In this document: positions 22,675 to 34,157 of the stretch, piece by piece
How positions within the stretch are numbered: the first letter of the stretch is position 1
Layout: each line of letters opens with the position of its first letter
Source: Typhlomys cinereus
Taxonomy: Eukaryota > Chordata > Mammalia > Rodentia > Platacanthomyidae
Length of the DNA stretch: 64,000 nt
Assembly (NCBI GenBank): GCA_023101885.1
Contig: JALPQD010000392.1
Span: 385,515 to 449,514 of the forward strand
Reading direction: 5' to 3'
The notes under the pieces: model-generated
Database searches by the model: none
Seen by the model: only the letters and a program-made list of their open reading frames with translations
What the model was told of the DNA's origin: nothing
Program-made: the position numbers and the translations under genes

Positions 22675-23734
22675 CCTTTGAACTGACTAACACTCTAAGG
22701 CAGTCTTTAGGATGCTTCAACACTCACACTACTCTCTGTCCAAAAAGGATAAATGTGAATCGAACTGCTGTCTGTCTTACAACAAAACCATTGATCACCT
22801 GTGGGCCACATGCAGATCAGAGGTCCCACAAGGGACCTCTCACGTGGTGACATCTTGGCCATCCTCATATCATGAGACTGCACAGCCATTTAGAGTCATA
22901 CTCGTGTAAATAAATCTCCCATGATATCCGTCATATAAAAACATAATGATGCAATTGTGCAAAGTATATACTAAATGACTGTGTTATGGGTCATGCATTT
23001 ATGATACTGTAATTGCTATCATTGCTTTAGAATTTATCCTTGTTACATATTAACAAGGTAGTTAATCCCAGGTAGTGCTATTTTCCCAGCAAGAGGTGAC
23101 AATTCCACATATGCGAGGTCTGAAGACCTTCCATGGGAAAAGTGATAGAGTAGAGGAGAATGGTGTTAACAGCCTTGAACTGGCTGGCTTACATGTTTGT
23201 ATCCTTGTTTTTAACTGCCCCTCCAAAAAAAATAGTTTTTAAAGTGAAAAGAATTGTAATTTTAAGTAGATTTCACTCCACAATATAGATTTCTCAATCT
23301 CATCTCTATGACACTACAACCCCAAGATAGTCACATGAGGACCCAATCACCCAGTAGTGCATCTTTCAGAATGAGCCTCTGTATAAGAAAGCATTGGATA
23401 ACCCCAAATTAATAACTACTATTTAAAAAAAAACAGTAACAGTGGCACACATGCGAGAAAACTGTCAAGGTCATGACCACAAAGTCTGAGGACTATTCAG
23501 TGTGGAAAGAAACTAGAGAGATGTCAAGGTGAGTCCAGTGCATGATCCTGGGTCCCATCCTGAACCTAGAGGATGTTCTTCTAGCAAAATTTAACTGATA
23601 TCTGTGCATTAGATATCAGTATTATATAAACACAAATTGTTCATTTTTTTATCATGGTTAGAGGATGGTTCTGGTTCTGATTCTTGAAGAAATCTACACT
23701 GAGTTACTTATTGCTGAAGGGGACATGTGTCTGT
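22675..23734. other. AT-rich unique sequence, no gene recognised
   Basis: No repeat I can name with confidence. The hexamer-rich stretch at 22920-23050 could be an old transposon. Frames under 80 codons only. Confidence 0.4.
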
Positions 23735-24088
23735 GTAACAGTTACTCTTAACTATCGCTGTGAGAGAGCACTCAAAGTCAATCAACTTAAGGGAGAAAGG
23801 GAGGTATTCAGCTTACGGGTCCAGAGGAGGCAGTTTCTCATGGCAGATGCGGCATGGCTGGCTAGCCAAAGCTGGAGGAGGCTAAGTCACTGTAGACATC
23901 TTGGAAGCTGAGAGCTGCAAGACTGCTTGCTGCAAAAGCTGACTTCTCCTGGAGGTAGGGTGGGACTAATGCACCTCAAGGCCCGCCCCTTGTGACTGCC
24001 TTCCTCCAGCAAGGCTCCACCTCTCAAGGCGCCATGACCTTGCCAAACACATGAGACTGTGGGGGACACATTTCAAACCATGACAGTC
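23735..24088 (+). mobile_element. Rodent nonautonomous DNA transposon (family E)
   Basis: It begins with TTACTCTTAACTATCGCTGT and carries TATTCAGCTTACGGGTCCAG, CTCATGGCAGATGCGGCATG, GCCCGCCCCTTGTGACTGCC, TTCCTCCAGCAAGGCTCCAC and a GGGGGACACATTTCAAACCA 3' end. This is the order of a common rodent element that starts 'ttactattgctgtga...'. It is probably near full length. The transposase source is not present. Confidence 0.7.
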
Positions 24089-24089
24089 T

Positions 24090-25120
24090 GCAACATTTCT
24101 TCTCAAGCAATTCAAAAAAATGACATGTCTGGGTAATATGTTCACAGAGAGAAGGGTAAGGTAGGGAGAGTAAATTAATAAAAGAAGGGTAAAGAAATTT
24201 TTGTGATACCTTTTCCAACTTTTCTATAGCTCGAAACTACATCAAAATGAGTGTGGGAAAAGGGACTCGATCGTCTCCCCGTCCAGGGAGAATCTGAGCA
24301 TGTGAGATGGGAGGCAGAATTGTGCGATGGCTTCATCCACAAATGCCACTTCCTTGTGGAGGCAGCGCAACAGTGTCAGCACAGTGGAATTTTCTTCATC
24401 GAGAGAGAAAATCTTCCCCAACCATCAATTGGGCCTTTTTAGGAAAAGAGCAGCACTTTTAAATTGCAAGATTTCACTTTCTGTCCAAGAGGTCATAGCT
24501 ACGCCTCACCCTTGTCCCCTGCCTTTAAAAAAAAAAAAAAAAAAAGTCCAACCCTAGTGACACTCATCCGCTAACGTTCACTCACAAGACTCTACTTTGT
24601 CTGCCAGATTCTCCCAGGCTCCTAAAGAATGTGGTGAATGTGCCATTACTGAGGGTGGCTCACCCCTCCCCTTCCCTTCCATATCTTTATCCCCATGCCC
24701 TTTTCTCCAGTAGGCCACTCAGCAGCCCCCAGGGAGCGTGAGGAAGAAGAGGACAGGGCTGGAGGGAAGGCTGCAACCATCCCATCAGCATGCATTCCAT
24801 TAGTGAGCTCCTACTGTGCGCCAGCCAGTGGGACCTGAGAGCCAGAAGGAAAGGAGGCAAATCCAGCTCTACCCTCAGAGTGTGCGCTGAGGGAGACAGG
24901 TGGGAAATGATAGATGCTTAGAAAGCATGACAGAGAGAGGTCTTGGGGGGGCTCAGAGAAACATACCTCAAACTCCCCAGAAACCAATTTACTTCTGAAA
25001 GCATCAAGAAGAATCTAATAGATGATGACCTCATGTTTATTAGGTCAAAGGAAGTTGGAGAGGGAAAAGAAAGAGAGAATGTGTTTCATTCATAAAAACA
25101 AACCCCAGTATGGGCCGACA
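24090..25120. other. Unique sequence with an A-run
   Basis: 24090-24240 resembles an old L1/L2 tail but cannot be assigned. An A-run lies at 24526-24545. A scrap at 24790-24835 (GAGCTCCTACTGTGCGCCAG) may be MIR. No gene recognised. Confidence 0.4.
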
Positions 25121-25124
25121 AGAA

Positions 25125-25275
25125 TGTCTCGGTAGGAAAAGGTGTCTGTGTGTGAATTTGGCAATCTGAGTTCGATCCCCATGGCACTCATGATGGAAAG
25201 GAGAGCACCGACTTCCAAAAGTCATCCTCTCACCTTCACCTCTCTCACTCTCTTAAATAAAGATTAAAATACATT
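25125..25275 (+). mobile_element. tRNA-derived SINE (B2-like) fragment
   Basis: GGCAATCTGAGTTCGATCCC (box-B-like), CACTCATGATGGAAAGGAGA, TTCCAAAAGTCATCCTCTCA and a TTAAATAAAGATTAAAAT tail follow a B2-like layout. Confidence 0.5.
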
Positions 25276-25297
25276 TTCTTTAAAATGAGTAGATAAA

Positions 25298-25800
25298 ATA
25301 GCACTATTGGTGGAATGTTATGGCTTAATCCTCTGGGAAGCAGTAAGGAAGCTCTTCAAAAATCTGAAAAAAGAACTGCCATATGACCCAGCACCTCCAC
25401 TGCTGGATGTATATATGGAAGAACAGAAAGCCAGTGCTCTAAGGCTTTGTATCACGCTCATAGTAGAATTACCCACAATAACATGAGGCAGACACAACTC
25501 CATTGTTCAGGACAAATGAATGAGCAAATCGTGAATTCTGCACCTTAATGATATACTATTCAGTCACAGAAAGGAAGAAAATCCAGTCACATGCTGCACT
25601 GTGGATAAATCTTGAGGACATTTTGTTGAGCAAAGTCACTCAGTCACAAAAGGACAAATAATGTATATTGTGTAAGGGACCTGGAGTAATCAAATTCACA
25701 GGAAGAGAAGGAAGATGGTGATTGCCAGGGGCTGGAGGGAGAAATGGAAAGTGTGGCTTAATAGACACAGTTTCTGTTTTGTGAGATAAACATGTTCTGG
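25298..25800 (+). mobile_element. Old L1 3' fragment, sense orientation
   Basis: TGCCATATGACCCAGCACCT, GAATTACCCACAATAACATG, CACAGAAAGGAAGAAAATCC and GATTGCCAGGGGCTGGAGGG are landmarks of L1 ORF2 3' end and 3'UTR in order. Many stops; non-functional. Confidence 0.8.
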
Positions 25801-25999
25801 AGACCTAGGGGGCTGAGAGGCAGAGACACTGTTCAGCATCCCACAACGTTCAGGGTAACAACCATGGTGCAAGTGTGACTCTGAAGACCACATTTGGCTG
25901 CCTAATATTGAAGACGGTCACACATGAGCTGTTTTACAACAACGTGGGTACACTGTACTCAACACTACTAACTTGGGCCTGCGAAAATAGCTTAAGATG

Positions 26000-26228
26000 C
26001 AGCTGGCAAACGACTCATTTGGTAAAGTGCTTCCCACTCAGATATGAAGAAGACCTGAGTTCAGATCTCACGGGTGCTACTATATAGAAATTCAGAAGGG
26101 AGCCAGAAGCTGCCGCAGGCACTTGTAATCCCAGAACTGAGGAGATAGAGACCAAAGGACTCTGGGGTTCATTGGACTATCAATCTAGCCTAACCAGTGA
26201 GCCCAGGTTCAGCGAGAGACCCTGTATC
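26000..26228 (+). mobile_element. B4-like SINE
   Basis: CATTTGGTAAAGTGCTTCCC head, a GACCTGAGTTCAGATCTCAC box-B region, GCACTTGTAATCCCAGAACT, and GTTCAGCGAGAGACCCTGTA body. The 3' part continues past an internal (GAAT)n expansion to about 26395 with a CTGATCTCAGGCCTCAATGT block. Confidence 0.65.
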
Positions 26229-26266
26229 AATGAATGAATGAATGAATGAATGAATGAATGAATGAA
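26229..26266. repeat. (GAAT)n microsatellite within a SINE
   Basis: About nine GAAT units at the place where the SINE body normally has an 'aataaataa' linker, so it is an expansion of that A-rich linker. Confidence 0.9.
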
Positions 26267-26334
26267 GTATATAATGATGGAGGAAGACAATCCCTGGTGC
26301 TGATCTCAGGCCTCAATGTGTGCTACCACATATG

Positions 26335-26388
26335 CGCACACACAAGCACACACACGCACATATATGCACACACACACACACACACAAT
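26335..26388. repeat. (CA)n-rich tail
   Basis: Interrupted CA units derived from the tail of the B4-like SINE. Confidence 0.85.
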
Positions 26389-26774
26389 TAAGAGGGTGAA
26401 TTCATGTTATATAGGTTTTAAATGTTGCCGATGTTGCTTTTTTTTTTTTTTAAATCACTGAGTCCTGACCTCCTACCCACCTCTAAGTAATCCATGTCCA
26501 GGCACGCGTTTCAGAGGGATGAAGGTGATTGAGGAGGCTGTATGCCATGCAAACATAAATCATGGTCACCTGGTATCTTCTGCATCTGCCTTGAAGTCAA
26601 GAAACAAACAAACAAAAAAAAATGACTTCAGCAACAAGAACCAAGACACATGTATGTCACCGGTTTGTTACACTTGTGAATTAACAGGATGCTGATGCAT
26701 TTATTCTTTCAAAATGTCCCTAACGGTTCAATACTTCCATAGGCCAGAGTTTCTCAAACAACTGCATAGAGGGA

Positions 26775-26990
26775 AAGCCGACCAGTGATCTAATTTTGTG
26801 AATAAAACTTTATTGTCCCGCAGCCATGCCCATTCATGTCCATATCGTCTGTGGTGGCTTTTGCAAGCCATGCCCATTCATGTCCATATCGTCTGTGGTG
26901 GCTTTTGCACTCCGTGGCTGCACTGGTATGGACGGTTCTGTTCTGTTGGTGCCGCTGCTGCTCTTAGCAATTGCAACTGTCTGTGCGACA
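26775..26990 (+). mobile_element. Ancient hAT-type fragment containing a 44-bp tandem duplication
   Basis: TGAATAAAACTTTATTGTCC followed by a 'cagccatgcccattcatgtccatatcgtctgtggtggctttt' block. This is the plus-orientation partner of 2155-2325. The block is present twice in direct tandem, 26823-26866 and 26867-26909, identical except at the ends. Confidence 0.6.
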
Positions 26991-27594
26991 GATGGAGACA
27001 CATCTGCGGTGGTTAGACACTGACTTCCAAGGATTCTTTGCTGTGGCAAAGGTCACGGCAAATGGATACCAAAGGGCGAAGCTAATGGAGACCATCGCCA
27101 TCTTCGCTGCTCTCCATCCCCAGGCCACCGGGTCCCATGAGAAACACGGCTCCTTCCATGATGACATGCCTGGCTCCCCCAGCCAGACCTCATGCGCTGC
27201 TGGCCTGATAATGCCTTTCCAGTCACCTCTCACCTTCAGGCTCATCCAGGCCACAGCTGGAATCAGTTCTCAGAGCTCCAAAAGCATCCAAGCACCCCAA
27301 AGTTCTACTGAGAACTCTTCAAGGAGCCCATTAACTCGGTGGAAGCGAGGACCCTGGGAGCTCCTAGAACTCAGCCAGCAAGGATGTGGAGAGACCGCAT
27401 GTGTCTGTGAATGATTCAGAGGGCACTGGAAGAGAGCTGCAGACAGAGAACATTTCTCCACCGGGGGCATCGCCGCTTCCCTCTCCCTTCCTGGGGACAT
27501 TTGACAATGTCAGGAGACATTCTTGGTTGTCACAGCAGGAAATCTCAGGGGTCAAAGAGCAAGGATACTGCTAAACAATCACGGTACACAGCAT
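26991..27594. other. Unique sequence, no gene recognised
   Basis: A 147-codon plus-strand frame (26971-27414) overlaps it but starts inside the transposon fragment, has antisense frames of similar length and no domain. Not annotated as coding. Confidence 0.4.
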
Positions 27595-27950
27595 GGCTGT
27601 TATGATGTGAATATATGTCCCAAAGTCCAAGTGTTGGGAACTTAATCCCTAGAGCAACAATGTTAAGAGACGAATCTTCAAGAAATGTATGATCACAAGA
27701 GTTCGGTCAGTTCGATGGACAGATGCAGTTATGTAGGACAGGGGCTATGGACTTGAGAGTAGAAGCCTTTCAGGGTCTTTTGTCCCTCTCCGCTTTGCCC
27801 TTCCACCTTTCTCTACAGAATTATGTAGCAAGAAGTCCTTCTGCAGGTACTAGCACTTTGACAGTTCAACATAACTATGAGAAATTTCTGGTCTTTAGAA
27901 ATTACCAAGTCTATTATACCCTACTGTAGCAACTGACAACGATGATCAAT
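27595..27950 (+). mobile_element. Family D DNA transposon-like element
   Basis: GTTATGATGTGAATATATGT, CCAAAGTCCAAGTGTTGGGA and a TGTAGCAACTGACAACGATG-like end give the family D order, strongly diverged. Boundaries are approximate. Confidence 0.4.
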
Positions 27951-29134
27951 CTTCATAACAGAATTACTGAGTCCAAAATATCCATAGAGACAAAGTTGAG
28001 AAACCTCATCTGCCGGTTCCTTGAATACGATTGTGGGGAGAGAAGAGATGCCTGGAAGACCAGAGCTTAGGAGCTTAGCCAATTATAAAGGTCCCATTAG
28101 GAATCCCTCATTACTTACATCAAGGAGTTACTTACATCAGCAGGTTCGTGGCTCCGAGAGAAACATCAGTATTTCCAGGACATCTCATGGACCCTCTCTT
28201 GGGCTTTTGTCCACTATACTGTCTTCTCTGTGCTGCCTGGATGCGTATGCGGACTCCCTTCATGTTTCAGAATGGCTGTTCCACCCAGGTATCACCTGTC
28301 CACTACCGAGCCTGACGAAGCTAGGAAAGGGGTTCAATTTCACCTCTTGAGCCAGTAAGAACAGCGCTTTCCAATCCCGCTGGCCCCCTCGTACCTCCCG
28401 TGAGGACTGAATACATCACGCATCCTCCTTGAGGAGCTTCTACCTCGAGGACTCACAGTGGGACCCAAGAAACCCTCTGCCCTTCCGGAACAGCAGACAC
28501 CACTAACTAGAGCTAACTGCTATCTTCTTAGTGGCGAGTACCGAAGGGGAGCGAGCTGCTGGGATGGAACCAGCAGGGAGTGCGGAGTCTCCTGATCTAG
28601 TTCCCGAGCCTTTCCCACAGCTCAGTTTGATTCTCGGAGGCCTCCAGGCAAAGGCAGTTTAAACATGAATCCCGGTCACCTGAGGAACTGATGAAAAGGC
28701 TCCCCCTCCAGATACCCTCTGTCCACTGCCCCCATCCTATCCCTGCCAATCAGAACATCAGTGACAGAATCCAAGGGTCTTTACTTTTCACCACCTTTAC
28801 TAGTATCTCAGTGTATGTCAAAGTCTAAGAACATCAGGCCCTAGTAGCATCCTGACCCTCAGCGGATGTAAGTTATGGACTTCCAGCTTTGCCCCCAAAA
28901 CTTGTGTTCCAAGTCCTTGACTGCATGGATCTCCAAATCCAGACTGTATTCCATCCACCTGGCAACTTACCACCTGCCTTAGTACAACTACTATAGCTGC
29001 ATTCTAGGACCTCTCTAGAACGCATCTCTAAACTCTTCCACACGCCTCTTACACACCAGTTCCAAAGGCCCAAGAACCACACACAGATTTGATTACAGCC
29101 ACCACCCCACATCTCTAGGACCACTGTTCTACAT
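27951..29134. other. Unique or unassigned sequence
   Basis: No gene recognised. A possible MER5-type relic lies near 28655-28770 (GGTCACCTGAGGAACTGATG). 28865-29125 looks like an old interspersed repeat that I cannot assign. Confidence 0.35.
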
Positions 29135-29285
29135 TAGTTATGTTTGTATCACTGTGATCAAAATCCCTGAGAGAAGCAACATAAAAGAGGAAAGACTCAT
29201 TTTGGCTCACGATTCCAGAGGCCTGTATAGTTCACCACAGAAGGGAAAGGCATGGTGGAGTGGCTCTGTCTATGGCTAAGAAATG
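29135..29285 (+). mobile_element. Family E rodent DNA transposon, 5' part only
   Basis: TTAGTTATGTTTGTATCACT, GTGATCAAAATCCCTGAGAG and TCATTTTGGCTCACGATTCC are the first ~130 bp of the element that is near complete at 23735. The rest is absent, replaced by the family D element. Confidence 0.6.
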
Positions 29286-29292
29286 TCATGAT

Positions 29293-30090
29293 TTGAAATG
29301 TGACTCGTCCTCCCCAGGCTCGTGTGTTGGAATCTTTAGTAGTTAAGGAGGGTCATAGCACCTGTCATGGTTAGGCACAGGTGTCAACTTGACAGTTGAG
29401 GGTTTGAGCTCTGGGCACATTTGTAGAGAATTAGTGGTTGAGTTAAGCCCAGAGCAAACCTGCAGGAGATTATCTAGCGGATGGGGAAGCCCCAGCCCAT
29501 GGTGGGTGGAATTAGGCTCTGGAATAAAATACAGACAGCTGGTTGAGAAAGTTAGCATTCTTGTGTACACTTGGCCAGACATGCTGGTCTGGCAAGTAAG
29601 GATCGTCCCTCTCTCAGCTGTTATGTGGTGATGTTGTAGTCAGTTCCCTTAGCCCTCATGTTGGTGTGAGCTCTCCCGTCGAGCTGGACTAAGAACTGTA
29701 ACTGGACAATCATAAGAGAAAATAAACCCCTTGTTCCCTTAAGCCATTCGATGGTGCTCTATCAGCAACCATGCAGGCTGCCTGCAACAGCACCTGTAAG
29801 AGGTGGAGCCTTGCTGGAGGAAGACAGTCCCAGGAGGTGGGCCTTGAAACTAACGAACCCCACTTTATTTCCGGGAGAGGTCTGCTCTTGCGACTAGCAG
29901 TCTTGCAGCTCTCAGCCTCCACGAAGGACGTGGCTTAGCCTGCTTCCAGCTTCTGCCAGCCAGCCATGCCTTTTCTGCCATGAAGGACTATGTCTCCCCT
30001 CTGGAACTCTAAGCTGAGTAAATCTCTCTCCCTGAAGTTACTTAAGTTGGAGTCTTGTCTCGTAACAACAGAGAAAAGTAACTGGTACAA
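29293..30090 (+). mobile_element. Family D element split by a hAT insertion
   Basis: The left part (29293-29356) has TTTGAAATGTGACTCGTCC and GGCTCGTGTGTTGGAATC. The right part (29797-30090) continues in register with TAAGAGGTGGAGCCTTGCTG, GGAGGTGGGCCTTGAAACTA, CATGAAGGACTATGTCTCC and GAACTCTAAGCTGAGTAAAT, ending near GTAACTGGTACA. The middle (29365-29788) is a different element. Confidence 0.65.
29365..29788 (+). mobile_element. URR1/RCHARR1-type hAT element with 8-bp target duplication
   Basis: A full copy of the family at 22240, with GACAGTTGAGGGTTTGAGC, CTTGGCCAGACATGCTGGTC and AATAAACCCCTTGTTCCCTT. It is flanked by identical AGCACCTG at 29357-29364 and 29789-29796, matching the 8-bp duplication expected of hAT transposition. 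The exact termini could shift by a few bases because the flanks are ambiguous. Confidence 0.85.
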
Positions 30091-30369
30091 CGAGTGTGAG
30101 TGGTGGCTCTTCACATGGTAGCACACCAGGAAACAGAGGGGACCATGTAACTAGGGACCAGGCTGTCACCCTCAGAGGCCAACCCCTAATGACCTATTTC
30201 TGACAACTAGGACCCATCTCCTAAAGGTTCCACAGTTCTGAAAAAACAGAAACCTGTTAGTGACATCTCAGATTCAAAAACATAATACTATCAGACAGGA
30301 AATGCTGGACATCAGTGGTTATAGAAGAATTGGCTTTGATATGTATTCCTCCTATAAGCATGTAAGTGT

Positions 30370-30520
30370 CTTAATAAAATAACTCATCATCCCCATTTTA
30401 CAGATGAGAGCTGAGACTGAGAGAGGTTGCTCATTCCCACAACCACATAATTGAAGCAGAAGCCAGATTTACCCACAGATTTGCTTAATTACAGAGCCTG
30501 AGCTCTTAATCCAAGGGGAC
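30370..30520 (-). mobile_element. MIR SINE, reverse orientation
   Basis: CATCATCCCCATTTTACAGA, TGAGAGCTGAGACTGAGAGA and GAGCCTGAGCTCTTAATCC are the reversed MIR core and head; one of the best preserved MIR copies here. Confidence 0.8.
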
Positions 30521-30649
30521 ATCTGAGTACAATGCGGAAGGGTCCTCTTGCATGCGAATGTGAATGAGCTCCTGCTATTGAGAAATACATCGTCCTATCA
30601 CCTCACATCACTTCCCTAGTGTCTGCCGACCTTGCTTGTTCATCACGCT

Positions 30650-30790
30650 CACCTTTGATTAAGGCGTTTATTAAGAAGCAGGCTTCCCAGGCTCCTCCCC
30701 TAGAGATTCTAATCTAGATCATTTGAGGTGAAGCCTGGGAGCTTGTATGTTTGACAAGTGCTCTGGGAGATTCTGACGATCAACTCCAAA
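30650..30790 (+). mobile_element. MER5-type hAT fragment
   Basis: CAGGCTTCCCAGGCTCCTCC, CTAGAGATTCTAATCTAGAT, TGGGAGCTTGTATGTTTGAC and TGCTCTGGGAGATTCTGAC follow the MER5A/MER5B layout. Confidence 0.7.
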
Positions 30791-31174
30791 AAGGCCACTC
30801 AGAAATGCCCTGTGCCACATCTGCCAGCTTCCTTATTGGGGTGTATCCCTCTGCCCAAGAGCCCACCCCTTCAGCCCAGAGTACCTTATGTACACCCACG
30901 CAGAGGTTCTGCATGACTGGATGGGGCTGTTTCCAATCCTTGTACTGGGGCTCAGTCCTACACTTGGAAAAATTTTAATGAATCCAACTATATGAATCCA
31001 ACTCAGGATGTACAAAAACGAGCCCATCGGTAGACCTGTTCTGCTTCTTGCTCTTCCTTCCACATTCTCTACGTAGTAAATGACCAGCCATCCACCCAAT
31101 GAACCCACCTAGGAATCTTTGAAACATCTTCGCTTCCCTTCCTCCTTCATTCCTTATTTACCCATTATCCTTTA

Positions 31175-31325
31175 CTAAGTTTTTTTTATTTATTCATTTT
31201 GTTTTGTTTTGTTTTTTGAGATTGAATCTGTAACCTGGGCTGGCTTAGGCTATGTGGAAAATTCTTGATCCTCCTACCTCGGTCTCCTGGGATTTCAGGC
31301 TTGAGCCGACACGCCCTTGCTGATC
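31175..31325 (-). mobile_element. B1 SINE, reverse orientation
   Basis: T-rich start, TTTTTTGAGATTGAATCTGT, CCTGGGCTGGCTTAGGCTA, GATCCTCCTACCTCGGTCTC and GGGATTTCAGGCTTGAGCC give a reversed B1 of near full length. Confidence 0.75.
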
Positions 31326-31424
31326 AGATCTTCATCTTTTCCTGAGTTTAAATTATAATGCACTTCACTTATTGATAAGACCAGCTTACTAACAAAGCTT
31401 TCTGCTTTCATTCTTTGTCCTCGG

Positions 31425-31677
31425 TCATGGATCAAATGTAAGTTGCCCCCTCCAGGCTTATGTAATGTTCATGTCTGGGAGGGTGGTCACAACTTGCTGG
31501 AGGAAGGATTGTTACAAGGGGTATGGGGGAGGGGCTTGAGGTTTGGTAGCCCGGTCCTTCTTCCGCTCAATTTGCTCTTGCCCTCTGTCTTCTTGATGGT
31601 TGTAGTGATCCAAACCATTCTCTCTCTTTTTTTAATTTTATTATTTATTCAATTGTGCATGTGTGCATGTGTGTGTA

Positions 31678-31727
<50 letters not shown>

Positions 31728-32105
31728 GAACCACGAGCAAATTCGAGAACCACCATGGACGCCTCCACTTCTTCCTTGTTTACTCTGCCTCCGGATTCAC
31801 AGGCTCCGCCCTACCAGGACCAGAAACGCAGGCCGCCCCTGCTTCTGCCCGGCGTCTATACGTAGGGTCTAGGATCCGAACTCAGGACTTTCCGCCTACA
31901 AGGCAGAGGCTTAACCCCTGAGCCACCTCTCCAGCCCCAGATCTCAACCATTCTCTTGCTCTTGCCTCCAGCCATGTCTTTTGCTATGCACTTCCTGCCG
32001 TAATGGACTATAAGCCCTCTGGAACTATAAGCCAAAGAAATACCCATTTCTCCCCTAAGTTGCTGGAGTCCGATACTGTCTCTCAACAAAGAGGAAAGAC
32101 ACTGG
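31425..32105 (+). mobile_element. Family D element split by SINE-B
   Basis: Left part 31425-31623: ATGGATCAAATGTAAGTTGC, CTCCAGGCTTATGTAATG, GCTGGAGGAAGGATTG, GGAGGGGCTTGAGGTTTGG. Right part 31940-32105: CTTGCCTCCAGCCATGTC, GTAATGGACTATAAGCCCTC and CTATAAGCCAAAGAAATACC. The SINE lies between the two. Confidence 0.6.
31624..31939 (-). mobile_element. SINE-B (young tRNA-derived SINE), reverse orientation
   Basis: From right to left: head ending CCAGCCCC, box B within GGATCCGAACTCAGGACT, then the CpG-rich body GGCGTCTATACGTAGGGTC, CTCCGCCCTACCAGGACC, AATTCGAGAACCACCATGG, a (GT)n tail (31681-31725) and TTATTTATTCAATTG. Flanks 31607-31623 and 31940-31956 agree at 15 of 17 bases, an LINE-type target duplication. 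Open frames of 84-140 codons over it are not genes. Confidence 0.85.
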
Positions 32106-33788
32106 AACACACCCCCTCCCGGCCTGCACGTGCCATACTGAAGAGACAGGTACAGGCAATATCAAAGATGGTTGCAACCATATGTCCCCTCTCACCTGCT
32201 TTGCAAGAATGTTGCTCTGACTCCAATCAGTGGGGATTTATCCCCTTTCCTTGGATGCAGATGCACATTCATACCTATGCCAACCAACCAAACATGCAGA
32301 AATGATGCCCCGTGACTGCCAAGACCAGTTCTGAAAAGGCCATTTGGAAACCACCTTGCCCCCTATGCCACTCACCACAGACATCTAAGCTTCACCAAGC
32401 AGTCAGCATCCCTCAGTTGCCTCAAAGGAAGAAATCTGAAGCTAGTCTGTACAAGAGACCAAGCTGAATAGCCTTGAGACTATTCAACCTGTTCCCACCC
32501 GCCCTTCAACACTGCAGCCACATCAGAGACCCCAAATCAGTATCCACCAGGAGAAAACATTCTGCAAATTCTTGACCCATGGAAGATAATATAGCATGAG
32601 GGGGAAAAAATAAAACAATTGTTGTAAGCCTAGAAATTACAGGGGTGATTTATTTTTATGCAGCAGTAGTCAGTGTTAGGTAGAACATCCAACCGGCTTC
32701 ATTTGAGCAGGGGTGCTCAGAGCTGTCCTTCACAGCGTAAACAGTCAGTTCATGGAAATAGAATGTACGGTAATTAGACTGGTTGCAGCAAGATATTTGC
32801 CTCTTGGGGGCGGGACCCTAATGAGTTCCCTGCCTATCATTGACTGAAATCCAGCTACTTGCTATAAAAATATACTAAGTCAACTTTCAATTTGTTTACC
32901 TACTTAGCTAGGTTGCAGTTCATTAAACAAGAGCTCAAAGTAAAGAGACAAACAGGCTAATATGATGACTTCCTGTTTTGTGTGTTTTCACCCCAATTAA
33001 CTCTGCACAGAAACAATAAGCATTTAGAAGCTTCTGATAGCTTGATTGAATGCTTGTCAAACCTATTTTAAAAAATTAGAATAGAGTTGGTTTTGACTGG
33101 ATTTGGGCAGACCTGAGTTCAAAGTACAGAAAGGATTCTGCCTTGAACTGTCTGGTCAGACACATCCCCTATCAGCAATTGCCCTGCACCCATGGGATCC
33201 AAAGGGAAGGCACACAGGCAGCACAGCGTGAGAGAAGTCATGCAGACACGTGGCAGGTCCATGCAACTTAGAGAAGATGACATGTCCTGAGACAGAGCTC
33301 ACCTCAGGAATTCCTCCACTGATAGAAGCACAAAGTCCCTGCCAATTATTTAAACCAGGGCTTCTAAAACGTTTGAGATCCCTTTACACCAGAAACCTTT
33401 CTATATAACCATGAGTATGTCAGCACATAGAATAGATATGCCCCAATATCACAAAAAGTTTAATTTAAACCACCAACTCTCTGGTATACAAATATAACCG
33501 TTCTTTAATGAGATGGGTGTGCTTGTTGATTTTGTGCATGGAGAATGGAGTTTTTTTCTAAATACTTGATACTGCAGGAGGCAGATCATCTTTGACATTT
33601 TCCAGAGTTGTTTGTTATTTTAATATTTTTAATTGCCAGGACTGAAAATGCCACTTTACATAAAAAGATATTGCAAAATGGCAGAAATATGGTTAAGGTC
33701 ACTTGAGAAATTCTTTCCTAATCTCGAGCCAAAATTTACTGAATTATTATTTTTTTTACAAAACCGAAGTCAGCAATTCAAACATTTT
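32106..33788. other. Mostly unique sequence, no gene recognised
   Basis: 32640-33060 is high-complexity, AT-rich and repeat-free as far as I can tell. 33345-33660 may contain an old DNA transposon (CCAGGGCTTCTAAAACGTTT...). A (CT)n run lies at 33797-33828. Confidence 0.4.
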
Positions 33789-33789
33789 T

Positions 33790-33797
33790 TTCTTCTC

Positions 33798-33828
<31 letters not shown>

Positions 33829-34157
33829 GTGGGGGTGCACATGCACATGAGTGTACTTGAGTGTATGTGTCTATAGAGGCCGATGGGTGATACAAGGAAT
33901 CATCCTTGATCATTCTTCCACCTCATTGCTATAAACCTGAGTCCCTACTTTAACCCAGAGCGTGCCATTAGGGTTCGTCTGACAAGCTAACTAGCTCTGG
34001 GGTTTCCCAGACTTTATCTTCCAGGACTAAACTTAAAGGCAGACCTTCACACCCAACAGGGTTTTTTGTTTTTTTACATGGGATCTGAGGATTGGAACTC
34101 AAGTCCTTTCGCCTATGAGGCGAAGGCTTTAACCATTGGACCATCTCCTCAGTCCTC
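33790..34157 (-). mobile_element. tRNA-derived SINE (A- or B4-like), reverse orientation
   Basis: A CT/TG-rich tail, GGGGTTTCCCAGACTTTATC, TTTTTACATGGGATCTGAGG, TTGGAACTCAAGTCCTTTCG (box B) and the head GGCTTTAACCATTGGACCAT. Diverged; subfamily uncertain. Confidence 0.6.

Noticed and set aside
26971..27414. 147-codon plus frame as an exon
   Set aside because: Starts in an old transposon, no splice sites in frame that I can defend, and no resemblance to a known protein.
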